Assembly (NCBI GenBank): GCA_018350325.1
Contig: JAEVLN010000018.1
Coordinates: forward strand, 748,185-812,184
Source: Globodera rostochiensis
Taxonomy: Eukaryota; Nematoda; Chromadorea; Rhabditida; Heteroderidae
DNA: 64,000 bases
Direction of reading: 5' to 3'
Shown one piece after another: positions 57,748 through 64,000 of the stretch (within the stretch, counting starts at the first letter, position 1; the number at the start of each line of letters is the position of its first letter). The translations under genes were made by a program, and so were the position numbers. The notes beneath the pieces are model-generated. The model searched no databases. It was not told the DNA's origin and saw nothing but the letters and a program-made list of their open reading frames with translations.

Positions 57748-58719
57748 TGCAATTGTCTTGACAGATGCGGGGAAAAATTCTGCAAAAAATGTTTGGTGTT
57801 TCACCGGGGTCGCCAATGTTTCATCAAAAAGATTAAAATCCGCGCACAACTCCCTCAGTATCGGATTGTGGCGTACGATCTGGAGACCACGAAGGTGAAG
57901 GGCGAACATCAGCCAAATCTGGTTTCTGCGGCGGTCACGTGCAGTGTTTGCAGTGGGGAAGAGAAAGAATGCGAAATTTGTGACGAAGGGCCAAAGATGA
58001 TGACGTGGTCGGTGGCGGAAGGACTAGAGCCTCTAAGTGAATTTGTCGGATGGATAATGGGTTTCAAAAATTTCGAAACCGTTGCTTTTGCTCACTATGG
58101 GGGAAGATTTGATTCCCATTTTGTACTGCGGGAGCTGACCAACAGGGGGATTCTGACTGAGCTGATGATGGGAGATTTAAAGATCTATCAGATTAAGGCC
58201 GGTAAAGTGTATTTTAGGGATTTTTGGCTTTTGAGTCAGAACAAACTAGCCGATTTGCCGAAAACTCTGGAATTGGACACCCCAGCAAAGTTATTCTTCC
58301 CGCACAATTTTAATAAGAACGAGAATTTCGGGAGAATGCTGAAACATCTGCCCCCATTCGAAGATTATGGCCCGGGAAACATGAAGGAAGAAAATTATGC
58401 AAATTTTGAGAAATGGTATAACGATAATTATGAGACGGAATTTGAACTTGGTAAAATTTTAGGGAACCACAAACAAATCGAAAATTTTTTAGGAGATCAA
58501 CTTAAAGCGTATTGTGAGAATGATGTTGAAATTTTGATGGCTTCGGTGTTAAAATTTCGAAAATTATTTCTGGGTATCACAAAGGATATGGACGTTATCA
58601 AAGACAGCGTGACAATCGCAAGCATAGTTATGAAAATATTTAGGGCCAAACGAGGCGTTTTTTTGGGCGGGATCAAGGGAGGAAGCCGAAATTATGTTGA
58701 AAACAGGGAACAATTATAG
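57748..58719 (+). pseudogene. Protein-primed family-B DNA polymerase, exonuclease half
   Basis: The frame is open from 57748 to the stop at 58717-58719, with no clear start codon; a TTG at 57793 is the only start-like codon near the beginning. Visible in order: a CxxxxCxxC-H-C cluster (57766 on), Exo I (VAYDLETT, ~57870), two CxxC pairs (CSVCSGEEKECEIC), Exo II (FAHYGGRFDSHF, ~58090), Exo III (YCENDVEIL, ~58510), and the GGIKGGSRNY stretch that leads into the polymerase domain. These are features of the DNA_pol_B_2 group found in Mavericks/Polintons, related viruses and linear plasmids. The palm and thumb parts are absent: the frame stops and 58720-59100 shows no polymerase motifs A, B or C. 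It is truncated at both ends, the left end exactly at a duplication breakpoint. The exonuclease residues look intact. Confidence 0.85.
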
Positions 58720-59380
58720 GGTGGTGGTCCATAGAGACTACAGCCACCCTTTTGCCGAATTTATTTTAGAAAGCGGGCGAATAACCCTTTTTGCTTTTAT
58801 CATGGTCGAGAAAAACGTCCGGCTGTGTTGTGGTGTTAAGCGGCACCGAATAAGTAGATACACAATGCTTCTGCACGGCGTTGTACAGGTCGAATTTTTT
58901 GGCTATATGAAATACTTTATTTATTTTTTTCGCGAAGCATGGTGCCAGACCTATAACAGCTTCTATGGAAGTTCTCTTTTTTTGGTTCGAGTTCCGTCTT
59001 TTGAAGTCCGGACGGCAGTCCGGGAAAAGGAGTCTCTTATCTCACCCGTCGAGGCCATAATTAATGCTTTTTTCTACAAATGCGACAGGTAAAATTTTAC
59101 AAACAAATCTTATAAATATTTTATTTTTCAGAGAAACCGTCGGGTTGTGGAAACTAATTTTATTTCGCGTGCCGTCCCTTGTTGAGCTATGTTGCCGCGC
59201 GATCTCAAAAACGGATATGACCACATTTGTCATGTTGCCCGACTCATATAGAAAAAATTTTGTAATGTGTTGAATAAAATTAATTGTGTGTTTTTTTTGT
59301 TTTATTTTAAATGTTTAAACAACCGTTGTTATTTTAAGCTAATTTTGCATTGGCATTTAACATAATTTAGATAACGAAAA
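58720..59380 (+). other. Degraded stretch after the polymerase fragment
   Basis: Open frames at 58694-59092 and 59064-59273 have no recognised domain and may be decayed continuation. A TTTTTTTTGTTTTATTTTAAATG stretch precedes the next gene. Confidence 0.35.
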
Positions 59381-59838
59381 ATGCCAACAATTTTTGAGAT
59401 TAAGAGCGCGGAGCTGAAGGAAGATGTCAACAGCTACTTTGTAGTGCGAGCAAAAATTGTACGACTCGAATACTGCGAGTATTTGGTAAAAAATATTTCT
59501 ATATAATTACAAATTTATAATTTAAGGGATGCGTTTTTTGCCGCAAGGGCAAGTGCCAGTGTCCGGAAGACAAGGAAAATTTTTTGTATTTAAAGCTGGC
59601 GTTGGCGGATGAAACGGGCAGGTTGGAAAATGTGGCCCTTTTTGGAAGCGAGAAATTGGAAAAAATGGGGATCGGATGGGTAATTTTTTAAAACAAGAAA
59701 ATTACAAAAAAAATATTTTAGTCTGAAGCTGAGCGACTTGTCGATGCTGTGCTCAATATAGAAATTGGGGCTAAAATTAAGGCGTTTAGAGGAAAAAAGG
59801 GTGGTTCGTATTTTTTAGCTGGTTTTAAGGGATTTTAA
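59381..59838 (+). CDS. RPA/OB-fold-like single-strand DNA-binding protein
   Basis: Three exons (59381-59485, 59527-59679, 59722-59838) with tiny introns of 41 and 42 bp, phase 0, encode 124 aa. A zinc-ribbon-like CVFCRKGKCQC is followed by LYLKLALADETGRLENVALF, the strand-turn-strand pattern of the replication protein A large-subunit C-terminal OB fold, where a zinc cluster sits inside the fold. It is much shorter than RPA1 (about 600 aa), so it is a stand-alone OB protein. Next to a replicative polymerase, a single-strand-binding role in element replication is a reasonable inference. The start is the first ATG; there are no upstream in-frame signals. The assignment rests on pattern reading only. 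Confidence 0.55.
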
Positions 59839-59957
59839 TTTTAAGTTTTTTTGAATAAATTTTGTTAATATTTTGCATTAATTTTAATTTTAATCGTGTC
59901 GCAACGAATTTTTATTTAATAATTTTCATTTATAATCAATTTAACGTATAGAGAGAG

Positions 59958-60347
59958 ATGTCGCGACGATTTTTGCCAGCCGAACTTCACTTCGAAATTG
60001 TCAACTTTCTGCCCGTTGCTAACCTCCCGCGTACGACTTTTCTTGTCTCGGCCGCCTATTCAAAATGGGGGCTGGAAAGGGCTAGCCTTTCCTGCGCATA
60101 CGCTAGTGAAGCATTTCCTGCGGTCTATAGACGTCCCCCTCTTTATGGGCCGAAATTAATAGCTTTGACAAGCGTTGGGATAGAGTTTGTATTCGATTAT
60201 TGTTGTTGCGAATGGGGACATGCTCTTTACATAATTCGACTTATTCGACCGGACCCTACTGCAGAAAGCAAATGGGATACAGGCAGTGGCGACCTTTTAT
60301 GGAAATTTCTTAGAAATAAAGAAACTAAGAAAGATATATTTATTTAA
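59958..60347 (+). CDS. F-box-like protein, 129 aa
   Basis: Single-exon frame. The N terminus RRFLPAELHFEIVNFLPVAN followed by an LVSAAYSKW stretch fits the F-box pattern (LP-E---I---L-------L---S--W), which binds Skp1 in SCF ubiquitin ligases. The remaining ~85 residues contain no recognised substrate-binding repeat. A TATAAT lies 27 bp before the ATG. It follows the OB-fold gene by 119 bp on the same strand. F-box genes are hugely expanded in nematodes, and viruses also carry them, so its origin (host or element) is open. Confidence 0.5.
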   Translation: MSRRFLPAELHFEIVNFLPVANLPRTTFLVSAAYSKWGLERASLSCAYASEAFPAVYRRPPLYGPKLIALTSVGIEFVFDYCCCEWGHALYIIRLIRPDPTAESKWDTGSGDLLWKFLRNKETKKDIFI

Positions 60348-60443
60348 ACCTCCCTTGTGCCATATTTAATGTTTGAACGATAAATTTTATTACATTTTTT
60401 TGTGTTTTTTGTTTAATCGTTTTAACGATACCTATCTTAAAAC

Positions 60444-60450
60444 TATAAAA
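60444..60450 (+). promoter_or_regulatory. TATA box, gene at 60491
   Basis: TATAAAA within AACTATAAAAGAAAT, 47 bp before the ATG. The identical 15-mer lies before the next gene. Confidence 0.55.
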
Positions 60451-60490
60451 GAAATGGCAAAAAGAAAAAAATAATATTTTTTAAGACAAT

Positions 60491-60922
60491 ATGTTGATCG
60501 AATCAGCGAGAAAAGAGACGGGGATTATGTGGCGGGAAGGCGTTGCATTTACAAAGGACGCAGAAGAATATAGAACATCGGCACGTGGAGCTTTGAACAG
60601 CGCGATAAATGTTAAACTTAAAGCGCCAAATGCGCCAGAGCTGGCAAAGGAGTGGTTTTTAAAACTTTCCGATTCACTTTGGAACCTTTATGGGGTTTAC
60701 GACAAAATTAAAGAAGAAAACGAAAAGGTCGAATCCGCTTGGCGGGAAATTGATAGGTGTGTGATGCTGGACCGGGCGGAAGAATTGATTGGAAAAGCGT
60801 CAAGAGCTCTCCAGGAAATGACAAAATTTCATTTAGAAGCGGGACGAGTTCATGCTAACATTTTGGATCTATCAAATAAGGTCCAAACAATAGTGTTAGC
60901 CTTTTTGGAAACCAAAAAATAA
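60491..60922 (+). CDS. Helical protein of unknown function, paralogue 1
   Basis: 143 aa, one exon, strongly helical and charged, with no signal peptide. It aligns by pattern with the next gene: ...AKEWFLKLSDSLWNLYGVYDKI... against ...NKLWFERLAEGVRKIHRLADKI..., then a shared E-[ML]-C-D/R element (EIDRCVML against EMEKCLDR), then A-R-AL-E--K/KNALGEAIK. Both also share the same promoter box. They are tandem duplicates that have diverged. No known domain was recognised; the four-helix look would suit a structural or adaptor role, but that is guesswork. Confidence 0.6.
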   Translation: MLIESARKETGIMWREGVAFTKDAEEYRTSARGALNSAINVKLKAPNAPELAKEWFLKLSDSLWNLYGVYDKIKEENEKVESAWREIDRCVMLDRAEELIGKASRALQEMTKFHLEAGRVHANILDLSNKVQTIVLAFLETKK

Positions 60923-60926
60923 ACTA

Positions 60927-60933
60927 TAAAAGA
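60927..60933 (+). promoter_or_regulatory. TATA box, gene at 60966
   Basis: TATAAAA within AACTATAAAAGAAAT, which begins at the base after the stop codon of the preceding gene and ends 29 bp before the next ATG. The same 15-mer is at 60441. Confidence 0.6.
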
Positions 60934-60965
60934 AATCAAAAAAAATAAAATAAAACAAAAAAATA

Positions 60966-61601
60966 ATGGTTTCTATAAAATTGTTCATATTTGGACTATT
61001 TGTATTAGGCACGAAAAGTTGCGATCTTTCAAAAGAGGAAAAACAACAACTAAATTCGGCTAGGAGGGCAATTGAGAGGGCATATGCCGATGTCGGGAGA
61101 CTGGTCCGGGAATCTCGGGATTTTGCAACAACGGCTCATAACACGAGAAGAGATGCACGGAAAAATATGGACAGAAACCCTACCGACGAAAATAAGTTAT
61201 GGTTTGAGAGATTGGCTGAAGGTGTACGAAAAATTCACCGTTTGGCAGACAAAATAAACGACGAAGCATACGAGATAGGGACGGCTAAAAACGAGATGGA
61301 AAAATGCCTAGATCGAAAAGATTTGATAATGTGCAGAGAGTTGGCAAATACCGCCAAAAATGCTCTCGGAGAAGCCATAAAATACCGAAAAGAGATTGGA
61401 GACTCTTATCGAAACGCCTATACGCAAACCGATCTCGGTATAGCTGAATTGGCAGACAGGGTCCGGGATTCCGGAAGCCGTCCTACAAATCCCAACGAAC
61501 GACTCCCCACGGGGTTTAAACGCACAAGACCGGCAGTTGTTCCTACCCTACCTAGCGGTGTGGTGCCGGTCTATGACGAGTTTGATGCTGAAAGAGGGTA
61601 A
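60966..61601 (+). CDS. Secreted helical protein, paralogue 2 (211 aa)
   Basis: Begins with a signal peptide (MVSIKLFIFGLFVLGTKSC, cleavage likely near residue 18-19). Then come ~140 residues of charged helix (heptad-like RRAIERAYADVGRLV) and a proline-rich tail (RLPTGFKRTRPAVVPTLPSG). It is paralogous to 60491-60922 over the helical part, but adds the signal and the tail, so one duplicate is exported and the other probably is not. The gene is one exon, 43 bp after its neighbour. In a plant-parasitic nematode a small secreted orphan could be an effector, but nothing here proves that. No family was recognised. Confidence 0.65.
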   Translation: MVSIKLFIFGLFVLGTKSCDLSKEEKQQLNSARRAIERAYADVGRLVRESRDFATTAHNTRRDARKNMDRNPTDENKLWFERLAEGVRKIHRLADKINDEAYEIGTAKNEMEKCLDRKDLIMCRELANTAKNALGEAIKYRKEIGDSYRNAYTQTDLGIAELADRVRDSGSRPTNPNERLPTGFKRTRPAVVPTLPSGVVPVYDEFDAERG

Positions 61602-61673
61602 AAAACTAAATATGAGAAAAGGTGAAACCCAATGGTGAAAAGGGGTGAAATCGGATGAAAGTTCACCTAAAAG

Positions 61674-61680
61674 TATATAG
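61674..61680 (+). promoter_or_regulatory. TATA-like box, gene at 61712
   Basis: TATATAG in AAAAGTATATAGGGG, 38 bp before the ATG, at the same distance as the other boxes in this island. Confidence 0.4.
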
Positions 61681-61711
61681 GGGCATGTGTTTTATGGGGT
61701 AATATGCTAAA

Positions 61712-61936
61712 ATGGTACATTTAAAATCAATAAAAAAGGTAAAAGGAAAATTTTGTGATGGGTATCGATATTATAAACACAAGTCAACAAAATATAAAAC
61801 ATGGTGGCGGTGTGAGTGTTTTAAATATGGGTGTACGGGGTGGGGCTACGATGATAATGGCGGATTTACCGTTACACGGCAACATAATCACAATCCCGAC
61901 CCAATTTTATTACAAATCGAATCAGATTTAACATAG
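61712..61936 (+). CDS. FLYWCH-type zinc finger protein, 74 aa
   Basis: GYRYYKHKSTKYKTWWRCEC, then a second C (YGCTGWGY) and a terminal HNHNPD, fit the FLYWCH consensus (aromatic-rich strand, WxC, later C, final HxH) that folds a DNA- or protein-binding zinc module. FLYWCH domains occur in nematode regulators and in MULE-type transposases. As a one-domain protein it may be an element-borne regulator or a stray transposase N terminus. No further transposase sequence follows. Confidence 0.6.
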   Translation: MVHLKSIKKVKGKFCDGYRYYKHKSTKYKTWWRCECFKYGCTGWGYDDNGGFTVTRQHNHNPDPILLQIESDLT

Positions 61937-62130
61937 AAAAACCGGCCAATCAATTTGAAGGTCGTTCATATATTTTTTTGCCAAAAAAAACTCTGCGCAA
62001 AAGTTGCGTTGAGTAATTAACTTTATGTTTTTTGCGTTTTTATACGCACACTTTTTTAAAAAAACTCGCTCTCGGCCGTGCAAACCCCTGGGGCAATGCA
62101 GTCGGCAATGGGCCGAGGGGAATTTTGGCG

Positions 62131-62138
62131 TATAAAAG
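62131..62138 (+). promoter_or_regulatory. TATA box, gene at 62182
   Basis: TATAAAAG in GGCGTATAAAAGTGGCG, 51 bp before the ATG. Confidence 0.5.
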
Positions 62139-62181
62139 TGGCGACAAATAAGACATAAGCCCTTCTGCTGAAGCGACAAAA

Positions 62182-62598
62182 ATGCCCGTCCGACTCCCAC
62201 TGTACAACGAAGCAGAGGAAGCTGTTGGGTGGAGGGAGGTGGCCGCAGATGGTGCGGAAACGCTAACGTTCGAGGCCGGATGGACGGACGAGTGGCACCG
62301 CCAACAGCAGCAGCATCGGGAACGCGAGCAGCAGCAGCGGCAACAGCAGCAACAACAAGTGCCACAACAACAACAGCAGGAGATCCGCAAACTTTGGGCC
62401 GAATCGTGGAGAGAAGAAGCGCAGAGGCGCAAGGCAGACGCGCAAACCCGGGAAGAGGATTTCTCGCGCTGGGAGCGCCAGAAAGCGAAAACCGATGCCG
62501 AGGCCGAAAAGAATTGGGTTCAGCAGAAGAACGAGCTGAAAAACAAGAGGAAGCGTGGAAGAAGGATGAAAGAGAGGACCCAGACCGGTACCAAATGA
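62182..62598 (+). CDS. Glutamine-rich coiled-coil basic protein, 138 aa
   Basis: The N-terminal 40 residues are ordinary (MPVRLPLYNEAEEAVGW). Then follow a polyglutamine-rich stretch interrupted by R/H/E (residues ~40-70), a charged helix likely to form a coiled coil (RKLWAESWREEAQRRKA), and a strongly basic C terminus (KNKRKRGRRMKER) that could be a nuclear localisation or nucleic-acid-binding tail. Coding GC is clearly higher than in the flanks. A poly(A)-type AATAAA is at 62700. No family was recognised. The frames in other phases across the CAG repeats are by-products. Confidence 0.55.
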   Translation: MPVRLPLYNEAEEAVGWREVAADGAETLTFEAGWTDEWHRQQQQHREREQQQRQQQQQQVPQQQQQEIRKLWAESWREEAQRRKADAQTREEDFSRWERQKAKTDAEAEKNWVQQKNELKNKRKRGRRMKERTQTGTK

Positions 62599-63730
62599 TC
62601 TGGGGCAAAAATGGTCTGGGGGGAAATTGATCTGGGGGGAATTGATCTGGGGGGGGGGGATGATTGGGGAGGTGATTGACCTTTTTTTGTTGTTGTTGGA
62701 ATAAAAAATTTGTGTTTTTACTATGTTAATTACTTTTGACCAAAAAAATATTGCAAGATTCAAGTTATTAACCTCTTCCCCAAAATAATGCTGCCCACCC
62801 TCTAAACTCAACGAAAAAAATCTTCAGTGCAAACATTTATAATCCTTTCGTATCGCCAATTGCCCAATTGTCCAATTCCCAAATTTCTCCATCACTGAAC
62901 CACTCGATTCCCCAAACCAATCTCGAAGGCATCTTGCGTCTTCTACAACCCGCCACTTTGTCTCGCTGAACTAATCACCACTTCTCTTTAGCTCAACCCC
63001 TTTTTGATCGTCATTATTTAAGCCTATCGGAATCCCTCCATTTAGACGCGGATTAAAAAACAACTGGTTATTGCGAATTTGACAACCCCGACTAAGTCAA
63101 ATCGAATTTATTCAATTTAATTTATTGATGGATTTTTTTAAAAACGGATGTGAAATGTGCGAAATCAAAAAAAACATTTAACAATGTTTGAATTGTGTCA
63201 AATTGATTTGATGGCAAAAAAATTTTTTAGAAGCAAATGTGAAAAGGGTGAATTCAAAAAAAAGCATATGGCAAGATAGTCGTCCATTAAAATTATAAAA
63301 TACTAAAATTCAATCAGTTGAACAAAGGCCCAGCTAGTTCTCTATCAAAATTATAAAAAATCATTCAGTCGATCAAAGGTCCAGATAATCGTCTATCAAA
63401 GTTCCAATCATATTCATTCGCATACGCTTGAATACCAATTAATTTCAGAAGAACCTGAATATTTATTTATTGACAAAATTTAATAGAAATGCACCCCAAA
63501 CACTTATGGGGTCATACAGTCACGTATGAACTTTGGCAAAGCGTCGATTGCCTTAAAGGAGTAAATAAATAAATTTAAAAATAAAACCCCACTTTTTTTT
63601 GCAAAGCTATTGCTGTGTTAGGACAAAAAGTAACGTTGAATTCGGTAATATGCAAGTGGTCACCGATTCCAAAGAGTTGGCAAACTAAATTATTTTTCTT
63701 CAAAAATTTTTATTTTGCAAAAAATATTAC
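62599..63730. other. Spacer; no gene seen
   Basis: A GATCTGGGGGGAATT tandem stretch (62598-62675), AATAAA at 62700, then AT-rich DNA with no coding signal. Confidence 0.5.
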
Positions 63731-63901
63731 CTTCCAAGTACTTAGGGTTGTTACGGAGTTCCGCCGCCAAAGATTCACTTATTTCATTCCCAAGAAACGC
63801 GTCCAGGCAGCCCTCTACGGATGATTTGTTGCAAAAGTTCGCGATAAATTCTGTCGCGTCAGTATCTTCGCTAAGGGTCCATGATTGGGCGCCTCTATAC
63901 C
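63731..63901 (-). CDS. Internal exon of an unknown gene
   Basis: A 171-nt exon with a good acceptor (TTTTTTGATTTTAG) and donor (GTAATATTTT). It reads YRGAQSWTLSEDTDATEFIA, then SVEGCLDAFLGNEISESL, then AAELRNNPKYLEG. Composition and borders look real. Neighbouring exons would lie right of the window and left of 63700, but none was recognised inside. No family was recognised. Confidence 0.5.
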
Positions 63902-64000
63902 CTAAAATCAAAAAAAATGATTCAGCGATATATTATTTTAATTAATTTTAGTTAAATTGCATGAGAGTGATGAGACTGAAGCGAAGTTATATAAAATAAC

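Noticed and set aside
62040..62811. Minus-strand cysteine- or leucine-rich frames opposite the Q-rich gene
   Set aside because: They are the complement of CAG repeats. The plus frame has a TATA box, an ATG and a poly(A) signal.

Overview
The window looks like a piece of an AT-rich nematode genome, most likely a plant-parasitic (cyst-nematode-like) species. The evidence is: short spliced introns ending in TTTTAG or TTTAAG, several GC-AG introns, a local array of serpentine chemoreceptor genes, a BTB/MATH gene, a DEG/ENaC channel, and abundant small DNA transposons. The genus is inference. Many real exons are short, so most long open frames here are repeat-derived or antisense. I built the gene models by joining exons whose splice phases agree.

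Layout. 0.1-1.8 kb (+): the last six exons of a DEG/ENaC sodium channel. 2.7-55 kb (-): eight tandem copies of one Srg-like 7TM chemoreceptor, all with the same five-exon plan (TM1; TM2-3; TM4; TM5-6; TM7 plus tail). Copies 2, 5 and 8 are intact (318, 328 and 327 codons before the stop). Copy 4 is broken by one missing base. Copies 1, 3, 6 and 7 carry deletions and frameshifts. Orphan first exons, inverted fragments and repeated flanking modules lie between them. A second receptor family (Srsx-like) is interleaved: an old two-exon relic at 8.5 kb and two near-identical copies at 37 and 52 kb that lack the TM2-TM4 exons. 13.4-16.0 kb (+): an intact nine-exon gene of 439 aa with BTB, BACK and a C-terminal MATH domain.

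Mobile DNA. There are five miniature elements with the hAT hallmark (TIRs starting CAGGG or TAGGG; perfect 8-bp target duplications), two hAT transposase fragments, a decayed LTR-retrotransposon integrase whose tail is split by a receptor exon, tRNA-like relics, and several minisatellites. Two segmental duplications, one of about 1.9 kb (near identical) and one of about 1.9 kb (more diverged), link 34-39 kb with 52-57.7 kb.

57.7-62.6 kb (+): a sharply different, compact island. It starts abruptly with the exonuclease half of a protein-primed family-B DNA polymerase. It continues with an RPA/OB-fold-like protein, an F-box-like protein, two paralogous helical proteins (one with a signal peptide), a FLYWCH-type zinc finger and a glutamine-rich basic protein. 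Several of these genes have a TATAAA or TATATA box 38-51 bp before the ATG. This reads as the remnant of a Maverick/Polinton-like or other virus-derived element, and is the best candidate for something undescribed. The window ends with an orphan exon on the minus strand.
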